A stretch of DNA of 64,000 bases from Methanosarcinales archaeon. Its GTDB lineage: Archaea > Halobacteriota > UBA148 > JAUWXC01. This document shows positions 25,592 through 32,061 of this stretch, one piece after another. The DNA is taken from NCBI GenBank assembly GCA_026016205.1, contig CP061209.1, positions 181,469 through 245,468 of the forward strand. Direction: 5' to 3'. Under the pieces are notes generated by a model. That model was given only the letters and a program-made list of their open reading frames with translations. It searched no databases and was not told the origin of the DNA. The position numbers and the translations under genes were made by a program. Position 1 is the first letter of the stretch, and every line of letters begins with the position of its first letter.

Positions 25592-27505
25592 ATGCCTGAA
25601 ATAAAAATAATTTCAAAGAAGATAATTTTGGACATTATTGATAATCCCATTCTATCTAAGGGCGTACATAGAGTATATTTCAGTTCTGTTTTGAACTTTG
25701 ATTACAATCCTGAAAATCAAGAGTATTCTATTGACTTGGATTATTCTACTGCGCCTCAAACTATTTTAGATACAATTTCATATCTAAACTCTAAAAACAT
25801 AGATATTAGAACCGATGCTGAGATCAAAAAAATTATTCAATGGTTGTCAGAGGGGGAAAAAAGATTTAAAAAAGCTGTCGAAAAAGGCAAACAAGTCCGT
25901 GAAAATCCTCCGAAAAGACTACAAATTCCTAATTTTATACGAAAGTTAAAACCTTATCAAAAAGAATCTGTCAAACATCTAGTTGAAGTGGAAAACGCAG
26001 CAAACTTTTCAGTTCCGGGTAGTGGTAAAACTACTATTGTATATGCTGCATATTCGATTCTAAAATCTAAAGGCATAGTCGATAAATTATTCGTAATTGG
26101 CCCAAGGAGCTCCTTCATGCCTTGGGAAGAAGAATATGTCGGCTGTTTTGGTAGGGCTCCAGATGTTCTTAGAATTACTGGGTCAAAACTGCAAAGAGAG
26201 AGAAAATATCACTTTGCAGATGACTATGAACTATTTCTAGCTACATATCAAATGCTCCATAACGATCTAAATGAAATTATTAATTTATTAAAAAAATATA
26301 AAGGGATGGTAGTGCTCGATGAGTCTCATAATATTAAAAGATTTGAGGGTGGTCGTTGGGCTGATGCAATTCTTAAGTTAGCTCCATTTGCAAAAAGGAG
26401 GGTCGTCCTAACTGGAACACCGATGCCACATAGCGTCTTTGACATGTGGACACAGATGACCTTTTTATGGCCGCAAAAAAATTTATTTTTCGAACGAGAA
26501 CAATTTAAATCATACGTTGAAAGTGAAAAAGATCTTTTGAAAATACGGAAAAAACTCTTTCCACTATATTGTAGAATTAAAAAAAGTGATTTGGATCTAC
26601 CTATCCCTAATTTTATTCGAGTTAGGATTCCTCTAAGTCCAATCCAAAAAACAATTTATGATGCTATTGCCATCAAAATTTTACGTGAATTGGTAAAAAT
26701 CCCAGAAGATAGAATGAGCCTTCGCCAATGGAGACGTGCAAAGTTAATCCGTCTTTTACAAGCTGCATCAAATCCAGCCTTGTTAACCAAATACTCTTCT
26801 GAGTTTGATACGCCTCCAATGGACTGCTCTGATTTACAAATAAGCCAACTAATCGAGAAGTATCCTAAGTATGAAATTCCAGCCAAATTTAAATTAACAG
26901 AAAAACTTGTTAGAGAACGGGTATCAAATAAACAAAAAGTAATAATTTGGACTTCTTTTGTTCACAATATCGAAATGTTAAGAAAAAAATTGAAAGATTT
27001 ATCTCCAATTTGTATATATGGGGATGTGCCTCGTGATGAAGATGAAAATGCTGAGTATAATCGTGAACGGCTCATAAGAGAATTTAAGACTAGTTCAAAA
27101 AAATATGTCTTGATTGCAAATCCTGGTGCAACTGCAGAATCGATATCATTGCAAAGAACATGCCGTAATGCAATATATTTCGATAGGACATTTAACGGCG
27201 CCCAATATTTGCAATCGCTAGATCGAATTCATCGAATCGGGCTCAAACCCGATGAAAAAGTCGTCTATACTATACTAATATCTGAGAATACTATAGAAGA
27301 AGTCGTTAATTCCAGACTTGAGGAAAAATTACAAAGAATGTTGAATTTCTTGGACGACGATTTAAACGTCTCAAATATCGAAATTTCAACTAATGAGATC
27401 AGTGGAGGGGAGAAAGAAGAAATTGTTGATTTTAATGTAGTGATTAATTCATTAAAGAAATATTTTGGTCCAAAACATGAGAAGCATGATACAGAATATA
27501 AATGA
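25592..27505 (+). CDS. SNF2-family helicase/translocase of the methylase operon
   Basis: 637 residues, 7 bases after the ParB-like gene. RecA-like domain 1 carries LKPYQKESV (Q motif-like), FSVPGSGKTTIV (motif I, about 144-154), VVLDESHNIKR (motif II DESH) and VLTGTPMP (motif III). Domain 2 has VIIWTSFVHNI, ANPGATAESISLQ and YLQSLDRIHRIG (motif VI). This is the SNF2 rather than HsdR type. It should move along duplex DNA and drive a nuclease or check methylation. The last 20 bases overlap the DUF3883 gene. Confidence 0.88.
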   Translation: MPEIKIISKKIILDIIDNPILSKGVHRVYFSSVLNFDYNPENQEYSIDLDYSTAPQTILDTISYLNSKNIDIRTDAEIKKIIQWLSEGEKRFKKAVEKGKQVRENPPKRLQIPNFIRKLKPYQKESVKHLVEVENAANFSVPGSGKTTIVYAAYSILKSKGIVDKLFVIGPRSSFMPWEEEYVGCFGRAPDVLRITGSKLQRERKYHFADDYELFLATYQMLHNDLNEIINLLKKYKGMVVLDESHNIKRFEGGRWADAILKLAPFAKRRVVLTGTPMPHSVFDMWTQMTFLWPQKNLFFEREQFKSYVESEKDLLKIRKKLFPLYCRIKKSDLDLPIPNFIRVRIPLSPIQKTIYDAIAIKILRELVKIPEDRMSLRQWRRAKLIRLLQAASNPALLTKYSSEFDTPPMDCSDLQISQLIEKYPKYEIPAKFKLTEKLVRERVSNKQKVIIWTSFVHNIEMLRKKLKDLSPICIYGDVPRDEDENAEYNRERLIREFKTSSKKYVLIANPGATAESISLQRTCRNAIYFDRTFNGAQYLQSLDRIHRIGLKPDEKVVYTILISENTIEEVVNSRLEEKLQRMLNFLDDDLNVSNIEISTNEISGGEKEEIVDFNVVINSLKKYFGPKHEKHDTEYK

Positions 27506-28481
27506 AATCAATAGATTATTGCTTGCAATTTTAGAGCTTGCAGGGGGGAGAAACAGAGCAGTTCCTGAATCTACCGTTATTCGTCAGTGTAAAAGCATAG
27601 TTCTAATGGGTTCTTTGCCTAACCATGAAGATACTATTGATTTTTGTGTCACATTGGAAATTATTAGACGAAAGAACAATAGATTGAAAGTTGAATATTT
27701 AGGGAATAAGCTCCTTGACGCAAATCCCGGTAGATATTATGAGTTCACAGAAGATCAAAAAAAGCTTGTTGCTAGAGAATTTATTCTCAATAAGGAACTC
27801 CTTAAAGATATTCACAAAATTGTAGCCTCGTTCAATCCCAATGATGAACTTGGTACATTTGTATGGTCCCCTGCTGGTGAGATTCCAATTGAAGGAAACA
27901 GAGACATTCTAAATTTAATGCTGCAACTCGGGATTTTGGAAAAAGATGATTCTATGCTTTTTGTGAATCAAAACTATGTTTCCGTGATAGCCAATTTAAA
28001 AGGATTTGGTATCCTATCTCTTAAAAAATTGCGTAAAATAATGGAGAAAAAGATAGAAGTCGGAGATATTGCAGAGGATTTGATTATGTTATATGAACAA
28101 AAACGCTTAAAGTCATTGGGAGCTACAAAGGAATCAGAATTAGTAAATAGAATTAGTAAGTTAAACGTTTCCGCTGGATATGATATACTATCTTTCGATA
28201 CCAAATCTTCTGATTTGAAATATGATAGATTCATAGAAGTCAAAGGCTCAAGTAATAATTTAATAAATTTCGAATGGTCAAGCAATGAGGTGAAAGTTGC
28301 AGAAAAATTAGGTCCAAAATATTGGATTTATTTTTTAGGGGGAATTGACATAACAAACAAGTCATCGAAAGAGGAGCCGGTTTTGTTTCCAGATCCAATT
28401 AAAAGTGTAATTGGAAACCCAGATTTCGATTTAGGTTATTCGGGGTTTAAAGTTAGATATAAACCTTCGACTAGGGATTGA
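27486..28481 (+). CDS. DUF3883-domain protein, putative nuclease of the operon
   Basis: 331 residues from ATG 27486; other possible starts are ATG 27477 and TTG 27465. The start lies inside the SNF2 gene. The N-terminal part is helical, with a winged-helix-like section (NRLLLAILELAGG..., KVEYLGNKLLDANPGRYYEFTEDQKKLV). The C-terminal DUF3883 domain (about 225-330) has E-S-E near its start, GYDILSFDTKSSDLKYDRFIEVKGS and FEWSSNEVKVAEKLGPKYWIYFL, a PD-(D/E)xK-like arrangement (D...E-V-K). DUF3883 recurs in restriction and defence genes. It is probably the effector of the four-gene system. Confidence 0.75.
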   Translation: MIQNINEINRLLLAILELAGGRNRAVPESTVIRQCKSIVLMGSLPNHEDTIDFCVTLEIIRRKNNRLKVEYLGNKLLDANPGRYYEFTEDQKKLVAREFILNKELLKDIHKIVASFNPNDELGTFVWSPAGEIPIEGNRDILNLMLQLGILEKDDSMLFVNQNYVSVIANLKGFGILSLKKLRKIMEKKIEVGDIAEDLIMLYEQKRLKSLGATKESELVNRISKLNVSAGYDILSFDTKSSDLKYDRFIEVKGSSNNLINFEWSSNEVKVAEKLGPKYWIYFLGGIDITNKSSKEEPVLFPDPIKSVIGNPDFDLGYSGFKVRYKPSTRD

Positions 28482-28542
28482 ATTTATACCGTCTAAAATA
28501 GCGCTCGAATTTTTAAAGCAAGCCAACGTTGACGTTGTGAAG

Positions 28543-28550
28543 TTTTAAAT
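28543..28550 (+). promoter_or_regulatory. TATA box for the 69-residue gene
   Basis: TTTAAATA about 30 bases before ATG 28579 suits a leaderless transcript, so the following small gene probably has its own promoter and is not part of the methylase operon. Confidence 0.45.
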
Positions 28551-28578
28551 AGAGGCTGTCCAAAAGAAATTAATAAAC

Positions 28579-28788
28579 ATGGCAACCTATAAAGAAATTC
28601 AAGAATACGTTAAGAAAAAATACGGCTTTAGCGTAAAAACGTGCTGGATTGCACACGTTAAAGAAATGTGCGGTCTTAGCCCTAGGATTGCACCAAACAG
28701 ACACTCACGTAATAGTAGAAAGAATCCCTGCCCAGTAGAAAAAATTGGTCCAATCAAAGATACGTTTAACCATTTTGGGATGATATGA
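28579..28788 (+). CDS. Conserved small defence-island protein (69 aa)
   Basis: MATYKEIQEYVKKKYGFSVK, followed by TCWIAHVKEMCGL and a tail ending NPCPVEKIGPIKDTFNHFGM, is a widespread short protein seen near restriction-modification genes and on mobile DNA in bacteria and archaea, sometimes labelled RNA methyltransferase without support. The fold is probably helical with an HTH-like first half. It has its own TATA box. Function unknown; DNA binding is likely from the HTH-like pattern. Confidence 0.7.
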   Translation: MATYKEIQEYVKKKYGFSVKTCWIAHVKEMCGLSPRIAPNRHSRNSRKNPCPVEKIGPIKDTFNHFGMI

Positions 28789-28802
28789 TATTCCTCACCT
28801 AA

Positions 28803-28899
28803 CACCGTGTTTGTGACTCGCTTCACTCGTAAATCAGATAAGATTTGGCGTGTTTTTACCATACTTCCAAAGGTCATTCTGATAGCCAAGAAGATGGGG
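28803..28899 (+). repeat. Dispersed repeat R1 with the 16-base motif (copy 2)
   Basis: The stretch CACCGTGTTTGTGACTCGC... to ...AGCCAAGAAGATGGGG is open in one frame (T-V-F-V-T-R-F-T-R-K-S-D-K-I-W-R..., ending I-A-K-K-M-G-A-stop), so it looks like the 3' end of a lost gene. Related copies follow genes at 31198 (R2) and 31945 (R3). The last 16 bases (28884-28899) are identical to the integrase tail at 13174. Confidence 0.6.
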
Positions 28900-28906
28900 G
28901 CGTAAA

Positions 28907-29158
28907 ATGCCTAGAGCAAAACCAATTAAATGTCCAATAGAATTAGGTGGTTGTAACACCGTTTGTATAGAGATTCGTTGGCATTACCCTAAACCCATTT
29001 GTGAGCCAAATGTGAAAAGGCTTTACAATGAATATCGTTATGTGTGCCCCAAATGTGGAAAAGAATGGGTTTACGATACTCTTTGGCGTGAAATTGCAGA
29101 AGTACCAGAAGATGCAAATTTTCATTTTGATAAACATAGTGATTTAATCAAGGTCTAA
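28907..29158 (+). CDS. Small cysteine-containing protein (83 aa)
   Basis: ATG 28907 with GGGGG upstream. Residues include IKCPIELGGCNTVCIEIRW and YRYVCPKCGKEWVYDTLW; the CPKCGKEW knuckle paired with CxxxxxxC forms a zinc ribbon. The end is acidic (PEDANFHFDKHSDLIKV). It sits alone between two copies of the 16-base repeat. Function unknown. Confidence 0.55.
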   Translation: MPRAKPIKCPIELGGCNTVCIEIRWHYPKPICEPNVKRLYNEYRYVCPKCGKEWVYDTLWREIAEVPEDANFHFDKHSDLIKV

Positions 29159-29384
29159 AACATACTCACAAAAACCGAAAAACATCGAATACGTTTTTGA
29201 ATCACCCCCGATCTAGAAGATAGTTTCAAGCACTCCTAGAAAAGAAGATATCAGAGATGACATAAGCCAAGAAGATGGGGGTGTGAAGTGGGGCTTTTTG
29301 GGAGGGCGTAGAATTTTTCCAAAGGAATTAAATAGGGCATATTAAGACACCTGGTAACATATTATATTCATCTAACAGGCGATA
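29159..29384 (+). other. Intergenic stretch with third copy of the 16-base repeat
   Basis: No gene seen. AGCCAAGAAGATGGGG is present at 29265-29280, in the same orientation as the copies at 13174 and 28884, and followed by GTGTGAAG. The zinc-ribbon gene 28907-29158 is thus bracketed by two copies about 380 bases apart. A possible promoter for the nuclease genes (CATATTATATTC) lies near 29356-29367. Confidence 0.5.
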
Positions 29385-29897
29385 ATGATGGTCGAATATG
29401 ATCCTCTCGAAACATTTGCTAGATTATATTTTGAAAGAAACGGTTATTTTGTTCGAACAAATGTTTACTATGGCAAAGATGAAGTAGATATTGTTGCTAT
29501 TCCACCAGATAAGAGTGATGTCATCGCGTGTTATTGTACAACATCAACGACGAAACAAAAGATAGAAGGATTTAGTAGAGAGTATTTAAACAAAATAAAA
29601 AAGAAAATAACAGAGGAGTTAGAGATTGAAAACGTAAAGTTTTGGTTTTTCACCCTTTGGCTTGGAGAGGGGGACGGTGCTATATCAAGGTGCGAACCAA
29701 AGCTCAAAGAAAGAGGATTTGATGAAATTATTGGACCAAGTGAAGTGATCTCTTTTGTTGATGATATAGTCCAAGAATATAATGAGCTTTGGGAAAGGAA
29801 GGGGAGGGAAGGACCGAGAGAATTCGAACCAATTTTATGGACAATTAAAATGCTATGGAGAATTGAATATTTCAAAAGAAATGATCTGCATGGTTAG
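29385..29897 (+). CDS. PD-(D/E)xK-like restriction endonuclease-fold protein (170 aa)
   Basis: The start MMVEYDPLETFARLYFERNG, then YFVRTNVYYGKDEVDIVAIPP and VIACYCTTSTTKQKIEGF, gives the pattern E...(D/E)-V-D-I-V-A...hydrophobic strand, with the lysine displaced, typical of the endonuclease-fold Mrr/VRR-like group. The C-terminal half is helical (EVISFVDDIVQEYNELWERKGREGP). It is the first of three nuclease-like genes on one strand with 11 and 22 base gaps. It may act on modified or invading DNA; no methylase is coupled directly. Confidence 0.6.
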   Translation: MMVEYDPLETFARLYFERNGYFVRTNVYYGKDEVDIVAIPPDKSDVIACYCTTSTTKQKIEGFSREYLNKIKKKITEELEIENVKFWFFTLWLGEGDGAISRCEPKLKERGFDEIIGPSEVISFVDDIVQEYNELWERKGREGPREFEPILWTIKMLWRIEYFKRNDLHG

Positions 29898-29908
29898 AGC
29901 AGGATGAG

Positions 29909-30631
29909 TTGATAGAAGTGTCGAGAATTGATGATATTCATACATTCTATGAACATCTTTCAATATTAGAGCAGAAAGTAAAGGGAAAGAGGTTGCTTTC
30001 GAATTGTAATGGTAGAATGGGGTGGCCAAACAAAGGCGTATATTTCTTCTTCAAGAATGGAGAATTTCGAAGATCAGGAAATGGTATGAGAGTTGTTAGA
30101 GTAGGTACGCACGCAGTTTCAGCAAATTCAAAAACGACATTATGGGACCGATTAAGAATGCATAGAGGAAACTTATCGGGAGAATATAAATATGGAGGAA
30201 ATCATCGGGGCTCGATATTCCGTTTGCATGTTGGAACGGCAATAATCAGAAAAGAGTGCTTTCATGTTCCGACATGGGGAGTTGGCTCCTCTGCAAAAAG
30301 AGAGATTTCCGAGTTGGAGTATTTAATAGAGAAAAAAGTTAGCGATCATATTTGCTCTATGCCCTTCTTATGGTTAGAGGTGGATGATTGTGTAGGTATT
30401 AACAGCATGAGGAAATACATAGAAAAGAATTCAATAGGACTCTTAAGTAACTATGGTGTTTCTGATTTAATTGATCCGCCCTCTAAGAATTGGTTAGGTA
30501 ATTATTGTCCAAATGATTATATTCGAAGGTCTGGTTTATGGAATGTCGATCATGTGGATAAAAGCTATGATCACAACTTTCTTGTTACTATTTCCAATTA
30601 TATCGATAATATTTGTATATCAAGGACGTAG
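29909..30631 (+). CDS. GIY-YIG-like nuclease (240 aa)
   Basis: TTG start 29909 with AGGATGAG before it. The sequence NKGVYFFFKNGEFRRSGNGM, then RVVRVGTHAVSANSKTTLWDRLRMHRG and GGNHRGSIFRLHVG, follows the GIY-YIG plan: G-V-Y strand, V-R-V-G-T strand, catalytic R in the helix D-R-L-R-x-H-R. The N-terminal part and the C-terminal helical part (about 130-240) are extra. Proteins of this subgroup are usually found in restriction or defence contexts. It is placed in the middle of the three-gene nuclease unit. Confidence 0.65.
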   Translation: MIEVSRIDDIHTFYEHLSILEQKVKGKRLLSNCNGRMGWPNKGVYFFFKNGEFRRSGNGMRVVRVGTHAVSANSKTTLWDRLRMHRGNLSGEYKYGGNHRGSIFRLHVGTAIIRKECFHVPTWGVGSSAKREISELEYLIEKKVSDHICSMPFLWLEVDDCVGINSMRKYIEKNSIGLLSNYGVSDLIDPPSKNWLGNYCPNDYIRRSGLWNVDHVDKSYDHNFLVTISNYIDNICISRT

Positions 30632-30653
30632 CTTACCAAATGGAGAAATTGAA

Positions 30654-31184
30654 ATGCCCCATCCGTTGCATAAAATTATTGGGGACTTTATCAATGATAG
30701 CACACTTCCTAGCTGTAAAATAATAAAAGATACTGCATGTGGTGGAAATCAACATATACCATTATTTTGTTCAAAGGACAAATCAAATCAAACTAAATAC
30801 TGCGAAGTTGACTTATTGATACTGAAAGATAACAAAATTAGAGTGATTATTGAAATTGAAGAAGCAGATGTCAAACCAAGACAAATATGCGGAAAATTCC
30901 TTGCTTCGGCTTTATCAGCGTATTTTATCCATTATAAACACGGTAAACAAGGTTTTGAGATGGATGAGTCGGTATCGTTTATACAGATTTTAGATACATC
31001 TAAATTGAAAAATGATGAACCAGCCAAAATTGAACAGTGGAAAAATATAGAAAAGTCCATAAAAAACATAATGCCGATTAAAGGTAGCAAAATTAAAGAG
31101 TATAAACTCTTTTTTTGTGATGCCTCTGGTTTTAGAGGAATAAGAAATGAAATTGTCAATTACATTAAAGAAGCCTTAAAATAA
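30654..31184 (+). CDS. Second PD-(D/E)xK-like nuclease (176 aa)
   Basis: ATG 30654 with GGAGAAAT upstream. The frame is open further to the left, but that part overlaps the GIY-YIG gene. The core reads CEVDLLILKDNKIRVIIEIEEADVKPRQICGKFLASALS: E-V-D-x-L-I-L followed by I-I-E-I-E-E-A, an endonuclease-fold D...E-x-E active site with K replaced by E, as in several restriction families. The end is helical. The gene completes the trio of nuclease-like genes and is followed by repeat R2. Confidence 0.6.
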   Translation: MPHPLHKIIGDFINDSTLPSCKIIKDTACGGNQHIPLFCSKDKSNQTKYCEVDLLILKDNKIRVIIEIEEADVKPRQICGKFLASALSAYFIHYKHGKQGFEMDESVSFIQILDTSKLKNDEPAKIEQWKNIEKSIKNIMPIKGSKIKEYKLFFCDASGFRGIRNEIVNYIKEALK

Positions 31185-31197
31185 ATTCAACTGATAA

Positions 31198-31285
31198 CAG
31201 TATATTCGCGACCCATCCAATCGTAATTAGATAAGATTTGTTGTGTTTTCAATAGTCTCGAAGGTCAAATTCTACCAACCAAGTC
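31198..31285 (+). repeat. Dispersed repeat R2
   Basis: The stretch ...TCGTAATTAGATAAGATTTG then TTGTGTTTTC...CGAAGGTCAAATTCT aligns base by base with much of R1 (28803-28899: TCGTAAATCAGATAAGATTTGG, GTGTTTTTAC, CAAAGGTCATTCT). It begins directly after the stop codon of the third nuclease gene. The frame is broken here, so this is an older copy. Confidence 0.55.
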
Positions 31286-31387
31286 GGTGATTGGGCAGTA
31301 AGACGAATCTAGCTTTAAAATTGGGTAAGAATCTTTTTATGGCAGAGTTCGTATATGTAGTTATTTGCCATTCAATGAGGTGAATAA

Positions 31388-31942
31388 ATGGATCCTAATC
31401 GTATCATCAAGATGAGGTTGGTGTTCGAGGGTGAAAAGAAGCCATATCTTTTGGATGTTTCATCGTTGTTTTATGATCTTGAGCTGCTACACGATTTTTC
31501 TTTGCTGCTTTATGCAGAGGGATATCATGATTATCGGTTCTCACGATTTTTTTGGTACAGGCGGGGACGGCCACTAAAAGATGAGCATAGACTTCGTGCA
31601 GTAAAGATAATCAAGGAATCTCCGCTTACAATAGAACTAATATTACATATTGTTGCTGTTTCTTCTGGGGCCATTTGGGCAATAGCACAAGCAATTGAAA
31701 AAGTAGGTAATTGGAAACTAAGCAGAGAGAAACTAAAATTAGAAGTTGAAAAACTCAGATATGAGAAAAATATTCGACCTTACGATGAACAAAAAGCGAG
31801 AATTGAAATGGAGAAGAAACTCCTCGAAAGAGAATGTTGGTGGATTTTTAATTCATTGATTAAGAAACTTGAAGCTAACTCCATTAAGCTTAAAGACATA
31901 GACTTGTCTTTAGAGAAAACAAACGATGAAAATGACAGATAA
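31388..31942 (+). CDS. Hypothetical membrane-associated protein (184 aa)
   Basis: ATG 31388 follows AATGAGGTGA. An N-terminal strand/helix region (KMRLVFEGEKKPYLLDVSSLFYDLELLHDFSLLLYAEG) precedes KESPLTIELILHIVAVSSGAIWAIAQAIEKVGNW, a hydrophobic segment that may insert in a membrane (about 78-105). A long charged coiled coil follows. Proteins with this order (S-P-L-x-I-E-L then a hydrophobic helix) are scattered on mobile elements, with no known role. A TATA-like TTTTTATGG lies at 31333-31341. Confidence 0.55.
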   Translation: MDPNRIIKMRLVFEGEKKPYLLDVSSLFYDLELLHDFSLLLYAEGYHDYRFSRFFWYRRGRPLKDEHRLRAVKIIKESPLTIELILHIVAVSSGAIWAIAQAIEKVGNWKLSREKLKLEVEKLRYEKNIRPYDEQKARIEMEKKLLERECWWIFNSLIKKLEANSIKLKDIDLSLEKTNDENDR

Positions 31943-31944
31943 AA

Positions 31945-32020
31945 CCGTGTTTGCGGCTCGCCTCACTCGTAACCAAGATAAAAACAATTTGGCCCCTGTT
32001 TAGCCATTCTAAGTATGTAT
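31945..32020 (+). repeat. Dispersed repeat R3
   Basis: ACCGTGTTTGCGGCTCGCCT and CACTCGTAACCAAGATAA match the first 38 bases of R1 (ACCGTGTTTGTGACTCGCTT, CACTCGTAAATCAGATAA) with few changes. As with R1 and R2 it begins just after a stop codon (gene 31388-31942). It separates that gene from the convergent type I restriction operon. Confidence 0.6.
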
Positions 32021-32061
32021 CGATTTTTTGTAGGCCACATAGCTACTAGATTTTACTTCTT

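Noticed and set aside
24364-27505. Match of the ParB/SNF2 genes to the Dpd 7-deazaguanine system
   Set aside because: No tRNA-guanine transglycosylase-like DpdA or PreQ0 genes are present; a DUF1156 methylase takes their place.
22249-28481. Direct assignment as DISARM
   Set aside because: The DrmA/DrmB (DUF1998) and DrmC phospholipase-type genes that define DISARM are not seen.
28599-28889. 96-residue minus-strand frame over the 69-residue gene
   Set aside because: Antisense shadow; the plus-strand protein is a known conserved family.
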